Shown: piece after piece, positions 12,879 to 35,440 of the stretch
How positions within the stretch are numbered: position 1 is the first letter of the stretch
Layout: every line of letters begins with the position of its first letter
Assembly (NCBI GenBank): GCA_965153355.1
Contig: OZ231127.1
Span: forward strand, 93,620,001-93,684,000
Source of the DNA: Flaccisagitta enflata
Taxonomy: Eukaryota > Chaetognatha > Sagittoidea > Aphragmophora
Length of the DNA: 64,000 nt
Direction: 5' to 3'
Program-made: the position numbers and the translations under genes
The notes under the pieces: model-generated
Told to the model about the DNA's origin: nothing
What the model saw: the letters and a program-made list of their open reading frames with translations, nothing else
The model's database searches: none

Positions 12879-13085
12879 TTTTTAGTCACGTGCTACGCGA
12901 CTCTACACCCTTCTATGTAGGTCCGTTGGTCAGTCAGTCGGTTGGTCGTCCTTTTTAATTTTTTTGCGTTTTAGAGCTTTTTGAGCATACGGCTCCTGCC
13001 CAGAGGCCCTAGTGGCCTTCTCCAGCACTGAGCACTGCTCCTGCCCACTCGCACCCAACTAGGGTAGCCGTGTATCCGGCCTTGT
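12879..13085 (-). mobile_element. Family A element, reverse orientation
   Basis: Starts TTTTTAGTCACGTGCTACGC (tail hairpin reversed) and ends GTGTATCCGGCCTTGT (head reversed). With the copy at 12648 it forms a head-out pair separated by under 100 bp. Confidence 0.75.
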
Positions 13086-13710
13086 CTGTACTTAAATGTG
13101 TAAACTTACATGAGGAAACCGATCTGTTACTGTCAAAAGACAATAATGCAAAAAGAATAAATGAAGTTCGATTTTGATGAGACTAAAAAGTCAAAAAAAT
13201 AATGACAATCTTTCAGTAACTGCTCACTGAAAATTTTGAATTTGCAAAAAAAATCAAAATCTCATAAAAATAAGAACATAGCGCCCTCAGTTTATGTTTT
13301 AGGAATATTTCGGAATATTGTTTTCTTGATATTTTCATTTTCTATGCAAATTCAAAATTTTCAATGAGCTGTGGTACATTGACAAAATAAGTTTTTAATT
13401 GTATTTTGCATATTTCTTCAGCTGTATAATAAAGGAATCGATATTAAAACCGGCATATCCAAGTCAATTTAAGCAAAACATGGCTGTTGACAGTTAAATT
13501 GAAAACATAAAAATAGAAATTGTCATTAAATTTCATCTTATAGATTTCATGATTTATCTAGATCGGGTAACAAATTTTATGGTAATTTTCAGTGCGTCTC
13601 ATAGAGTTGCGTGTCCGCAACTAAAAAGCGTACCGAATTAGGCGTAGTCACCCCACTAAACATAGATAAAAACATTTTGGCTTGAAAAAGAGCCTTGAGC
13701 CTAATCTTAA

Positions 13711-13795
13711 GACAAGGCCGGATACACGGCAATCCAGTCGCTTGACCTACTTACGTACTGACCGACACGGCAAGGTGTAGAGTCGCGTGTCTATT
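13711..13795 (+). mobile_element. Family A element, internally shortened
   Basis: Head ACAAGGCCGGATACACGGC and tail GTAGAGTCGCGTGTC only about 45 bp apart. Confidence 0.55.
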
Positions 13796-13799
13796 TAAA

Positions 13800-14790
13800 C
13801 AAAATAGTGTACTTGGTTGGGCTAGCTCTTTCCAATCGGTTTGGTTCCATTGTTTTTCATAGTGATACCTGCTTAACGATGAAACTTCGACGTGTACGTC
13901 ACGAGTTTCGTTCGACAGCAATCATCGGCAAAGTTGACGGAGGTGTTGATGATGTTGAAGGGTCCCCTAAATGATCAACGGTTCTGTTGAATTACTTAAA
14001 TAGGCTGTGGTGGTTTTCTTACCTTGTCTTTCTGTCTTTCTGTCTTTCTTTCTTCGATTCTTTTCTTTCTTTCCTTTTAGTTCGTTGGTTGGTAGAATAT
14101 ATCTAAAATGACTTAATCTATTCTTTTTTGATAATTTGTTTGTTCAGTTACTCATGTTCTATGGATTTATATAAACAACTAATTGTACTAATATTAGCCT
14201 TTTCACTCTTCGTCTTTTATTATCATTCCGATCGGCATTAACCCCTTTCGCGGGCGTTTGTCTGTTTTCTATGACTGTATAAAGTCGGAAGAACTTCATC
14301 GGTGACGATGTCATCTTCAGACACAAAGTCGGTGACTCCTGATCATGTTTAAATTGAAAGTTTAGTGGTGGACGCGAAAAAAAAAGTTGAGTAGCTATTA
14401 GTGGTAAGCGATAGAATCTGGGTTCATGCCCCTTACGTGGAATCTTTATGATGAGATTCTCCAAGGAAGTCATCTTGACCCCTACGTGTCAACAAATTTG
14501 CTAACATTTCATATTCTCATTTGTAAAAAAAAATAAATGTAATCCAGAAGATCAAATTTTTAGCGTTGCGAAGAAAATCAGTTGGCTGAATGCAGTACGC
14601 AACTGTTCTAGCTGGAATCTTGACCGAAGGCAAAAATTAGGAATGTTTTTCATGCCCAATCAAATTTTTGTGGAACACAATATGGCGAACGCCACTAGTT
14701 TATTTTCAACGCTCTACTGTGGGACAGACCCAACAGTTCGGCGGATGGCAATATCTCACTATATATACTCAATAATACCAATTTTCAATG
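13800..14790. other. Unannotated stretch upstream of receptor exon array
   Basis: No exon recognised, although the missing first half of the LDLa module must be encoded somewhere upstream of 14.83 kb. A plus-strand frame at 14643-14840 runs into the first decoy acceptor but has no recognisable module. A (CTTT) patch lies at 14030-14070. Confidence 0.35.
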
Positions 14791-16321
14791 CCACACTATT
14801 ACCACTATCGCCACTAAATTTCCTCTTTTCAGTGCTTTGACATGCGATGGAATCACAATTGCGTGGACGGAAGTGACGAGTTCGAGTCTCTCTGCTCATC
14901 CTCACGGCCCAACAAACCTCTCCTCGTCGTGTCCTTGATCATCATGATTTAACTCTATACTCCCCATTATCATTTTTCAGTGCTTTGACATGCGATGGAA
15001 TCAACAATTGCGCGGATGGAAGTGACAAGTTCGAGTCTCTCTGTTCACCTGCACGGCCCAACCAACCTCTCCTTATCATGTCTGTGATTGTTATGATTTA
15101 ACTCTTTACTCCCCATTATCATTTTTCAGTGCTTTGACATGCGATGGAATCAACAATTGCGTGGACGGAAGTGACGAGTTCGAGTCTTTCTGCTCACCCT
15201 CACGGCCCAATAAACCTCTTCTTGTCGTGTCTGTGATCGTCATGATTTAACTCTATACTCCCCATGATCACTTTTCAGTGCTTTGACATGCGACGGAATC
15301 AACAATTGCGCGGACGGAAGTGACAAGTTGGAGTCTCTCTGCTCACCCTCACAGCCCAACAAACCTCTTCTTGTCGTGTCCGTGATTGTCATGATTTAAC
15401 TCTATACTCCCCAATCCCCATGATCACTTTTCAGTGCTTTGATATGCAACGGAATCAACAATTGCGCGGACGGAAGTGATGAGTTCGAGTCTCTCTGCTC
15501 TCCCTTATATCTTAACAAACTTTCCCTCATCGTGCCCGTGATTGTTATGATTTAACTCTGTACTCCCCATTATCACTTTTCAGTGCTTTGACATGCGACG
15601 GAATCAACAATTGCGCGTACGGAAGTGACGAGTTCGAGTCTCTCTGCTCTCCCTTATATCTTAACAAACTTTCCCTCATCATGCCCGTGATCGTCATGAT
15701 TTAACTCTATACTCCCCATTATCTCTTTTCAGTGCGTTGACATGCGACGGAATCAACAATTGCGCAGACGGAAGTGACGAGTCTCTAGCTCTCCCTTATA
15801 TTTTAACAAACCTTTCCTCATCATGCCCGTGATCGTTATAATTTAACTCTTTACTCCCCATTATCACTTTTCAGTGCTTTGACATGCGACGGAATCAACA
15901 ATTGCGCGGATGGCAGTGACGAGTTGGAGTCTCTCTGCTCACCCTCATGGCCCAACAAACCTCTCCTCGTCGTGTCCTTGATCGTCATGATTTGACTCTA
16001 TACTCCCCATGATCACTTTTCAGTGCTTTGACATGCGACGGAGTCAACAATTGCGCGGACGGAAGTGACGAGTTGGAGTCTCTCTGCTCACCCCCACGGC
16101 CCAACAAACCTCTTCTTGTCGTGTCCGTGATCGTCATGATTTAATTCTTTACTCCCCATGATCACGTTTCAGTGCTTTGACATGCGACGGAATCAACAAT
16201 TGCGCGGACGGAAGTGACGAGTTGGAGTCTCTCTGCTCACCCCCACGGCCCAACAAACCTCTCCTCGTCGTGCCCATGATCATCTTGATTTAACTCTATA
16301 CTTCTCATGATCACTTTTCAG

Positions 16322-16330
<9 letters not shown>
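14791..16330 (+). repeat. Splice-acceptor array 1: 11 tandem copies of intron end plus LDLa exon start
   Basis: Acceptor positions (first exon base) are 14833, 14981, 15130, 15279, 15435, 15584, 15733, 15875, 16024, 16173 and 16322; spacing is mostly 149 bp. Each unit holds about 40 bp of intron (TTTAACTC as a possible branch point, pyrimidine-rich CACTTTTCAG) and about 108 bp of exon. Only the copy at 16322 continues into the rest of the exon and a donor. The other intact copies hit an in-frame TAA or TGA in the following intron piece. Copies 1 and 7 carry indels and copy 6 has Asp changed to Tyr, yet all eleven keep TTTCAG. Confidence 0.93.
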
Positions 16331-25750
<9,420 letters not shown>

Positions 25751-25887
25751 AAATCATGTTTTTATCTCACCTCCATCTTTTTCTCGTCCTCTTCATTTTT
25801 GTAAGTTGGTGACTCTTTCGTATAGAGGTCGCTTTTTGGTCAGCCCGACCTTTCGTCCCTCCTTCGGTCCAAGGCAAATTTTGTTAC

Positions 25888-26320
25888 ATCGGCTTTTTAA
25901 GTGCGTCCTCGCACTTCTATAAGAGGTCATGTCCGTCTGTTGGTTGGTTGGTTGGTTGGTTGGTCGGTAACGCAAACGTTAGAAATGTGCAAAACGGCTG
26001 ATTCTGACGTATTTCTTCATTCCTATCACCTCTCGTGCCTTACCAAATTCATATTCATTTATTCATTCTTTCATTCATTTATTCATTCATTCATTCAACA
26101 TTCATTCATTCATTCATTCATTCATTTATTCATTCATTCAATCATTCATTCATTCACTCACTCACTCACTCACTCACTCACTCACTCACTCACTCACTCA
26201 CTCACTCACTCACTCACTCATTCATTCATTCATTCATTCAAAACGTTGTTTCACAATCAACGTTCAACGTTGTTTCTTAATCAAGCGAGGCGCACTTATT
26301 GGCCATAACGTGGCCTTGTT
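25888..26320 (-). mobile_element. Family A variant expanded by (ATTC)n/(ACTC)n, reverse
   Basis: TTTTTAAGTGCGTCCTCGCA at the tail end, AAGAGGTCATGTCCG, a (GGTT)n run, then (ATTC)n and (ACTC)n at 26045-26240, and GGCGCACTTATTGGCC with GGCCTTGTTT at the head. It starts about 140 bp after the receptor stop codon, so the receptor 3' UTR may run into it. Confidence 0.6.
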
Positions 26321-26580
26321 TGATCGTTATGAATATTCTTTTCACCATTAATGAATTTTACAGTGACTTCCACTGACATGACCAAGGTACTAAATTCTGT
26401 GACAAAGATAAATCAACCTGGTTTGTCATCGTTTAGCATCGTAACTTTTAAATTTACATGTAAAGGACCCTGAGCCGGATCAACACGATGCGGGGCCCTA
26501 TGCTTGGCCTAGGGCGCGGGTCCCCCTTACTTTATAACCTACTATTTTATATATATTTACAGTTTTCTTTATGTTTTTTT

Positions 26581-26906
26581 CAGGGGTGTATATTCTTGAG
26601 TCGCTTTTGATTTTTTTCCCCCCCTGCCTATGATTTTCTTCCCCGCGACGCGTCGCAACGCATTTCTATATCCATGATTTTCTTCCTCATATAGCAATAA
26701 AACTATGAAGTTAAGGTTTAGATAGTGTTAAATAGTGTTTTACTAATTAAGTTTCATGATTTGGTACTGTAAAAAGTTATATTTTCCCCAAATATCCTTT
26801 TTTTCTCTTTTTGCCCCCTTTGATTTCCTTCCCCATCTCCAGACCCTTTGATTTATTTCCCCCCCCCCCACCGGGGGGGGGGAAAACTCAAGAATATACA
26901 GGCCTG
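26581..26906. mobile_element. hAT-like MITE, second copy of the 12.2-kb family
   Basis: Starts CAGGGGTGTATATTCTTGAG and ends GAATATACAGGCCTG. The octamer GTTTTTTT is present on both sides (26573-26580, 26907-26914), though a T-run is weak evidence. C-runs near both ends. Confidence 0.8.
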
Positions 26907-26914
26907 GTTTTTTT

Positions 26915-27423
26915 TTGTACTATTATTTTTCATTTTTATTATTTTTTACTTCTTATTTATTTTTTCTTTTCATTTTATTTTGATAAGTAGATACTGCAAG
27001 TGCTGGGGCCCCTTTGATGAGCGGGGCCCTATGCTTAAGCATTTAAAGCATGTATGTTGATCGGGCTCAAATTAAGGACCTATAGAAATTGGCTGAGTGT
27101 TCTTTCATAAAGTTTCCGTATCCCCCCGCCCTTCCGCTAAAGATATGATGACTGTAAATGAAATCCTGTTCATTTCTTATTTCATGACATGTGAATTCTT
27201 TTACATCGTTGTATTGGCTGAAAATGATATGATTTTACTATGTGAATAAGAACATCGCACCTGAAACTCGGTGAATTGAAAATGGTCCCTTTATTTGCTT
27301 TTCCTAGAGCAGTAAATTTACAGGAAAGAGAAGGAGGAGGCAGTTGAAGGAGGAAATTTCCTGCAGAGAACCGTAAAGGATCTCTTATTGATTCTTTTCA
27401 TCCAACAAGTATTAAAGGTATGC

Positions 27424-27425
<2 letters not shown>
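26915..27425. other. Unannotated stretch
   Basis: AT-rich sequence; no gene seen. Confidence 0.35.
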
Positions 27426-27427
<2 letters not shown>

Positions 27428-27483
<56 letters not shown>

Positions 27484-27515
27484 CACAGACACACAGACAC
27501 ACAGACACACAGACA
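27428..27515. repeat. (GA)n(ACAG)n(ACACAG)n microsatellite
   Basis: Compound tract. Confidence 0.93.
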
Positions 27516-27900
27516 AGCAAACACAAGGAGAATGCCAAGATGAGATACAGAAATACGGACAGAAATAAAGGTATGCAGGCAGATAGACTGATGGAATACC
27601 GACAGACAAAAAGGGAAGATAAACAAACCGATAGAGATAGACATCAAAAGGCGGAGACAAATACGGCAAAGGTAATCGAATTTTCGACGTTTAAGGCCTA
27701 AGGATAGGCGGGGATTCAAATGTAGAGGCGGGGAGTCAAATATCCTTAGTTGAATGGTTGAAGAATGACTGATGAACAATCGATGAAGGACTGATGAACA
27801 ACCGGTGAAGGACTGAAGAACAACCGATGAACATTAAATGAACAACTGATGAATCCAGCGGCAGGTTTTTTTTCTTTTTCGATACAACCCCTTTTTAAAT

Positions 27901-28091
27901 GAACAAGGCCAGATACACGGCTACCGAAGTCGCTTGCGGGTAGGCAGGGGGCCCTATTTTAGGTCACTGGACCATTTGGACAGGAGCAGTGGGGTCAAAA
28001 AAACAAAATCATAAAAAAAAGTAAAACGTGACCGACCGAAAAACCGACCGACGGACAAAGCGGGTTGTAGAGTCGCGTGCACGCGACTAAA
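27901..28091 (+). mobile_element. Family A element, long-middle subtype
   Basis: Head GAACAAGGCCAGATACACGG, middle CACTGGACCATTTGGACAGG, CCGACCGACGGACAAAGC, tail GAGTCGCGTGCACGCGACT followed by AAAAA. The tail is a perfect palindrome. Confidence 0.8.
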
Positions 28092-28798
28092 AATGGAGCA
28101 GCCGACCAAGCCGTACATTCAAGCGCAAAAAAAGAAATGGAAATTCGATTTTCGATATATATTCTTAGACTTTTGGCGTCCCGGAGTCCGATTAAGTAGC
28201 GCAGATGCTATGAAATTAAGATTTCCCGGAGTATTGAGAGACGAGAGTCAAGATTTAAATGAGAAATAAGTCACAGAGAAAATGATTTTAATTCTGACTC
28301 AAATTCGAAGGGTTGATCCTTCGTAGTTTGATAGCAAAGTGTGAGCCGGATGTGTGCACATTTAAGAACCCGTTTCAGTCATGGAATACGAGCTGTATGG
28401 GAGTAAAACGTCGAGAGCTAGAGCACTAGCGTTGCCTAACTAGGAGAGGGCCAGAAACAGAAGAAAATTTCTGCTAAGTATATTGTCAGTGAGTGAAAGG
28501 CTGAAAGCAATGGAAAATCGTTTTACTTTGAACCATACCAAAGATTTGTCAAATCATTCAAAATCATAACGAGGATTAGACACAGCCATTCTATCTAGGT
28601 ATCATTAATTTATTTACAAAAAAGAAAACAAATTTACATATAAAATATCACAATCTCGTGTTTCTAAAGTCAGTTTTAGTGTGCTTTCTACAAATGAAAT
28701 ACTAAAAGATTACATATTTCGTCCACTAATACGTTTCAACGAGTCATTTTCGCAAACCACCTTCACCTTCCCCCTCCCCCTACCCCTCCCCCACCTCC
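28092..28798. other. Unannotated stretch
   Basis: No exon recognised. Confidence 0.35.
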
Positions 28799-28799
28799 T

Positions 28800-29387
28800 T
28801 ACTATCTTCGCCAAAAGAAACGCGACACCTTCTATCCAGAATATCTTGGCTTCTAGAGAAGTTTGGATATTTTTTTAAAAAAGAAATCAATCTTGTTCAA
28901 AAGATCTACAAAATGAGTCCATTCTGGTCACTGTATCTCAAAGCGTTTAGAAATGGCAAGCAGAAGAAGGAAAATAGTCATTTTCAGAATTATCAAAAAA
29001 TGTGAACAAAAATAGATTAAATTTCATACAACTTTAATTTTTGTTATCTTAGTTTCAGGAGAAGCTAGACACTTTTTTCAAAAAAGCAAATTAATCTACA
29101 TTAAAAAATCTAGAAGGTGGGCGCAATCTGGACTTAGTAGCTCAAGCCGTTTAGAAATGGCAAGCAAAAGAGTAGACCTTTTTTAAAAATCATAGGCTTG
29201 CAAAAACTGTAGACAAATGAGAAAAGGTTATCACCCCTGTTAATGAAGAAATGCGATATGGATTGCATTTTAGATCCACAATCTGGTTTGTTTTTTATGA
29301 GAATAACTTATTTGACCTTCAAACTCTCTCAGGTACTAAATTTTGTTAGAGTGCCAGGGTGTCGCGTTTCTTTTGGCGAAGATAGTA
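28800..29387. mobile_element. MITE, 588 bp
   Basis: Termini TACTATCTTCGCCAAAAGAA and its reverse complement, followed inward by ACGCGACACC. It contains two copies of the shared phrase GTTTAGAAATGGCAAGCA (near 28948 and 29150). Related inner sequence (GCGACACCTTCTA) occurs without termini at 39390. Confidence 0.85.
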
Positions 29388-29544
29388 GCAGGCAGCCTCC
29401 TTTTACTTCAACAAGAGAACTTCTTCGGATCGATTTGCAAATCGAGGTACTACGCCTGATGGGGGCCTCGCTCTCTTTTCCTCAATCCATATAATGTGAA
29501 TAGATCTGTGCTTCTTCAGTCGTGCCTTAACGGACACTGCAGTA

Positions 29545-29837
29545 ATGGAGATCTACGTTGCTAGTTTGCTCTCAATCCAAAAGAGGGAAGTGGTAGAATG
29601 GTCGATCAGCGGTTGTTCTATGGCATGGGAGAGGAGATACTCTAGATCCGAGAGCTTTCTGCTGACCAACCTACAGAAAAAGCCTTATCACATAGAAAAA
29701 ATGAGTTATCTGTGGATGATCATGCGGACCTACCTACCGAGTATTGGCCAACCTGCTGAAAAAACCACGCCTCCTATAGGCTATAAAGATGCGAGAATGC
29801 ATCCTTTGTATCAAGAGGCTGTAACCCGCGCAAGAAA
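29545..29837 (+). pseudogene. Possible coding remnant, unrecognised
   Basis: Composition here differs from the surrounding MITEs and two frames look protein-like: one open at 29545-29907, and another with ELSADQPTEKALSHRKNE and DDHADLPTEYWPT broken by stops. I recognise no family. It runs directly into a 12-bp minisatellite that, in one frame, would encode a GEAN tetrapeptide repeat. It may be a decayed exon or chance. Confidence 0.25.
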
Positions 29838-30118
29838 AATGCTCAGGCAAACGGTGAGGCAAACGGTGAGGCAAACGATGAGGCAAATGGTCTCAAGCAA
29901 ACAGTGAGGCAAACGGTGAGGCAAACGGTGAGGCAAATGGTCTCAGCAAACGGTGAGGCAAACAGTGAGGCAAATGGTCTCAGGCAAACGGTGAGGCAAA
30001 CAGTGAGGCAAATGGTCTCAGGCAAACGGTGAGGCAAACGGTGAGGCAAATGCTCAGGCAAACGGTGAGGCAAACAGTGAGGCAAATGCTCAGGCAAACG
30101 GTGAGGCAAATGGTCTCA
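29838..30118. repeat. 12-bp minisatellite GAGGCAAACGGT
   Basis: About 20 units with variants AATGGTCTCAGG that interrupt it, giving a higher-order pattern of 3-5 units between TCTCAGG spacers. Confidence 0.9.
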
Positions 30119-30219
30119 GGGGACCAGTTCGGCATTTGAAAGGGAAAAGTTTCGAATTTCGGATGGATTAAGAGGTCACCAGCCGCAGTGCCGAGAATTT
30201 CCCCGGGCTTGGAATTTCT

Positions 30220-30780
30220 AGTTTCTAGTCGCCTATTTTGCGATTCTGTACAAGAGGTTGTGTTCGACTGTTTGTCCTTGGGTTTGTCTGTCTCTCAAAA
30301 TCTACGAAGAGTGTCGACAGCAAATTTGAAATTCGTTGCTATAGTAGGTGGCTCTATCACGGGATGTATCCGTCGGTCTGTCGGTAGGTAATGATGCTGT
30401 TTAAGGATAATGCAGATTTTGATTATGATTACTGCATTACTGCATTACTGCATTTCTGCATTACTGCATTACTGCATTACTGCATTACTGCATTGCTGCA
30501 TCACCACTCCGTCCCAACCAGAGGCGTCGGCTTATTGATAGTGTTGTCCATGTTATGGCTTTGTTACAACTCCGTAAGAGGGTCTGTCAGTCAGTCGCTT
30601 CGATCAACAATCCCTTTCAATCAGAAAATTAGGAGATTCACGAATTTACCTTAGAAATTAATGAAGCTGAAGGGGCAGAAATTATCTAAAAGAAGCAACT
30701 GATCTTGTATAGCTTAGAGAACTGCTATGGCGAGTAGTAACTATCTGGCTCAGGATATGGCCTTGTTAGTTGTTACAAGG
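30220..30780. repeat. Family A-like remnants and (ACTGCATT)n
   Basis: (ACTGCATT)n at 30430-30500. Around it are decayed family A pieces: TTTCTAGTCGCCTATTTTGC and CAAGAGGTTGTG before, and AACTCCGTAAGAGGGTCTG after. Confidence 0.55.
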
Positions 30781-30868
30781 AGAACCTGGGAAAGTTGGGA
30801 GAGATGACTACCGTCTAAACACAAGTAAACCTTTTTTTTACTTCCCCCCTCAAATGAGGCAAAACATG

Positions 30869-31078
<210 letters not shown>

Positions 31079-31097
31079 CAAGTAGAGCAACGAATAG

Positions 31098-31257
31098 AAC
31101 AAGGCCGGATACACGGCCACCAGTTGCAGACGGGTGGGCAGGGGCGGAAATGCGCGTTTTCCCACTTTTCGACTCAATCATTACGGATCAACGGACAGAC
31201 GGACCGACGGACAGACGGACAAAGCCTCTCATAGAGTTGCGTGTCCGCAACTAAAAA
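31098..31257 (+). mobile_element. Family A element, short subtype, intact
   Basis: AACAAGGCCGGATACACGGC head, GGGCAGGGGCGGAAATGCGC, TTTTCCCACTTTTCGACTC, GGACAAAGCC and the GTTGCGTGTCCGCAAC hairpin followed by TAAAAA. Confidence 0.88.
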
Positions 31258-31744
31258 TTGGCGCAGAACCTCCCAAAACAAGGCCCACACGTGCACTAGT
31301 TGGATCGTCTGACGAATGCGTAGCCGACAGATCGACAGACCGACTGAACAACAAACCGACAGTCCGGCTGACCGACAAACCGGGGGACTGTTGAAACCTC
31401 TTGAGGACTTGTTTTGAGGCACGTAAATAGTTTTTTTTTTCTTTCGAAATTAAATCAACGTTTGAAAAAATGGCTTCATTTTCGTTGATTCTACAATGAA
31501 CGCGCCAAGAAGGTTGTATAAATCCATTTACAGCGGAATGAAAATTGAATAAAACAATAAAATCACAATCGTCATCACTGTATCACTTTTTTATTTACTT
31601 TTCAACGTTTTGTTCGCTGAGAAATATCGCACGATTTATTCCATTAGTTGTCATGTTGTCAAAGGATTAATAGAGCGGGGGAAAAACGAGTGAAAAGAAC
31701 TGTTGTTGACATGTTTTAGGCGCACGCCGCCATGACAGTTCCAT

Positions 31745-31779
31745 ATCATGACTGAAATAACGACGATGAAGATGACGAC

Positions 31780-31817
<38 letters not shown>

Positions 31818-31835
31818 AGATGACGACGACGACAA
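31745..31835. repeat. (GACGAT)n-type repeat
   Basis: GATGAC/GACGAC units. Confidence 0.8.
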
Positions 31836-31999
31836 CCACGGCGTCGCGGGAAAGAGACGATTACGAATACAACGACGTCCCGGACGAAGACTACGACTGG
31901 GCACGAGACAGACTTACGAAGAAAGGACGAAGTATAGAACGAATCGAGGCGCGACGAAGTAGAGAACAATAATGCAGAAGTGGAGTAGGGGAAGGGTGT

Positions 32000-32783
<784 letters not shown>

Positions 32784-32915
32784 AAAAAGAAGAAAATGTA
32801 CAAAAATGGAAGGAATGAAATAAACATAGGAGGGGAGAAAGAAAGACAGAAAGAATAGAAAATAGAGGAAATGATGGATGAATGAGAGTTTGGAAGGAGG
32901 GATGGAGTTTAACAT

Positions 32916-33236
32916 CAGGGATGTATATAATTGAATCGCTTATGATTTCCCCCCCCCCCCCGTGCCTTTGATTTTCTTCCCGGCGACGTGTCACGTCGCA
33001 TTTTAAAATCCATGATTTTTCTCCCCATAAAGCAATGTAGTTAAGGTTTAAATAGTGTTAAGTTGTGTTTTACTAATCAGTATTTATGATTTGGTACTGC
33101 CAAAAGTTATATTTTCCCGCAATTTTCTTTTTTTTTTCTCTCCTTTTGCCCCCTTTGATTTCCTTCTCCATCTGCAAACCCTTTGATTCCCCCCCCCCCC
33201 ACGGGGGAGAGGGAAACTCAATTATATACAGGCCTG
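32916..33236. mobile_element. hAT-like MITE, third copy
   Basis: CAGGGATGTATATAATTGAA to CAATTATATACAGGCCTG with internal C-runs, same family as 12.2 and 26.6 kb. I see no matching 8-bp flanks. Confidence 0.75.
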
Positions 33237-33700
33237 GAAAAGATGGAACAAAAGGATGGAAGGAGGGATGCACAATGGATGAAACGGAGCAAGGAAGGGT
33301 GGAAGGGTATAGGGAAGGAAGGCAGAAAAGAGCGGAGGAAGGAGAGAAAGGGAAGATAAGGAAGGGAGGAAGGGAGGAGGGAAGCAAGCAAGTAGGGAAG
33401 CCAGGAAGGAAGCAAGCAACCAAGCAAGAAAGGGTTAAAGGGTAGAAAGAAGGAGGGAAAATGGACGGGAGGTAAGGAATGAATGAAGAAAGAAAGGAAG
33501 GAGGGAAGGAAGGAGATAAGGAATGAAGGAAGGAAATGAGGAGGAAAGGAACGAAGGAGGGGGAACAAAGGTAGAAATAAAGTAAGGGATGGTGAGAGGA
33601 ACGTAGGCAAAGAGGAGGAGGGAAGGGAAGAAAGGGAGGAAAGGGGAGACGATGAAGGGAAGAGTGGAAGAAAGAAAGGAAGAAAGGGAGAAAGGAAACA
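33237..33700. repeat. Degenerate GGAA-rich purine stretch
   Basis: AGGAAGG-type low-complexity sequence. The reverse-strand Pro/Phe/Ser/Leu frames are artefacts. Confidence 0.8.
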
Positions 33701-34140
33701 AGTCATCCAAGGATTGCACATGGTCAGCGGTACCCGATGCCCTGCTTGGAATGATAGCTGAAGAAGTGGTGTGAGAGCAGGGCAGCGGCCCCAAAGGGCC
33801 GATGTCCTGTAGGACACAGGGGTGAACCATTACGTACGTCTGTCCTGACAAGGCTGATTTAGGGCCTTGAAGAGCTAATTTTGGGCCTCAAAGGACTGAT
33901 TTTTGAGCTGAGAGGGCTGATTTTGGGCTTGAGAGGGCTAATCTGGGGCCTAAGAGGGGCCTCAGGGGGGGTTGGCCTGAGAGGGCTGATTTTGGGCTTG
34001 AGAGGGCTAATTTGGGGCCTGAGAGGGCTAATTTGAGGCCTGAGAGGGGCCTCAGGGGGGGGACGGATGTACAGACATATATAATGGTTCATCCCTGTGT
34101 CCTACAGGACATCGGCCCTTTGGGGCCGCTGCCCAAAAAG
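33701..34140. mobile_element. Family B element, inverted relative to 3.9 kb
   Basis: Long tail (AGTCATCCAAGGATTGCACA, GCGGTACCCGATGCCC) first, then the double-palindrome end, a 20-bp repeat interior (GAGAGGGCTGATTTTGGGCT), and the inverted double-palindrome end closing with GCTGCCCAAAAAG. Confidence 0.8.
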
Positions 34141-34603
34141 GAAGTAAGCTAGCAAGCAAAGAGGGAGTGGTAAAGGAGTGGTGAAGGGTTCAAGTAAGAG
34201 GCATCAATGCTAGAAATTTTTCCGTTTTGGAGCAACCAAGTTCGTAGTGAAGGAGATAAATAGAAATCAGCAAACAAAGCAAATGCAAAAGAACCGTCAT
34301 GGAAAAGTAGAACAATCAGGACGTCAAACAGAATTAGCGTCAGTGATGGAAGATGGCTTTTACCACCGCAAAACAGCAGTGTGGAAAGTAGTCACAAATT
34401 TGAATAATCGCGACTGCAAACGGAGAAAGAGTCAGTTGTGGTAGATTAATTCTACAACCGCAAGAAAAAAGGGTGAAAAAAAAAAACAGTTTTGAATACG
34501 CGAGCAGGTGCTCTCAAAATGATCACACAAAGGAATGGACGGACACACAAACTGGGAACTTTTTTGGGCGTCTCACTGTATGGACGGATGGACGGAGGGA
34601 CTG

Positions 34604-34732
34604 AGATGGATGGATGGATGGATGGATGGATGGATGGATGGATGGATGGATGGATGGATGGATGGATGGATGGATGGATGGATGGATGGATGGATGGATG
34701 GATGGATGGATGGATGAATGGATGGATGGGAA
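34604..34732. repeat. (GGAT)n microsatellite
   Basis: Perfect tetranucleotide run preceded by GGACGGATGGACGG. Confidence 0.96.
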
Positions 34733-35079
34733 GACGAACAGAAACACGGGTAGAGGGACAAATATAAGGATGGATAGATGGACGGACGACCAGATCCTCT
34801 GACCCACTAATAGACTAACAGACCAATCGAACAACTGCCTGATCGACTGTCTGGCTGACAGACAGAGGTACAAGCGCAAGGCCAGACAAATGGATGTAGA
34901 GCCGACGCAACTCTTAAGAGTTGTGACTTTAAGAAATTCCTGGATTTACATAAGAAACCTATTTCTACGAGTTATAAATCATTTCCATATTAGTACAGTA
35001 GGGTTTGTGCAATAACACCCTTAACTGGAGGAAGGTATTTAAGTGTCTTAATTGCATGTAACAAATTTGATAATCATTA

Positions 35080-35440
35080 AAGGTTGTTCAATTATTGCTT
35101 GTGTCCCTAAAATGATTTGTTGCTATGGAAACCAAAATCATTTTTTGATTATTCATAACTGCAAGAATATCAATATTTTGACAGAGATAGTGAAGGAACA
35201 TTGCTTAAATTCAAATTTGCTACAATTTCCCAGAGTATATTTTGCAAGAATATTGCTCATTTTGCCGTTACTTGGGAGCATCACATCAAGCAATAACTGA
35301 ATGATGCTCCCAAGCAATATGATTTTCTTACAAAACATACTGTAGGAAAATTGAAGCAAATTAGATTGTACAGTGCGCCGCATTAAAAACAGGACAGTTT
35401 GTATCAATTGCATTTTGTTGTGCAAAAATGGATTATTCAA
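35080..35440. mobile_element. Palindromic element (TTGGGAGCATCA centre)
   Basis: Imperfect inverted arms around 35290 (ACTTGGGAGCATCA and TGATGCTCCCAAG) with ATTTGCTACAATTTCC and GAAAATTGAAGCAAATT outward. It shares GTGAAGGAACATTGC-like and CAATATTTTGA pieces with the palindrome at 58306-58664. Outer ends are poorly defined. Confidence 0.6.

Noticed and set aside
14643-14832. Upstream receptor exon (frame with LYCGTDPTVRR)
   Set aside because: Faintly CUB-like, but I see no donor in phase 2 or matching Cys pattern, so it was not added to the gene.
33218-33851. Pro/Phe/Ser-rich minus-strand frames of up to 199 residues
   Set aside because: Reverse translation of AGGAAGG purine repeats and a family B end.
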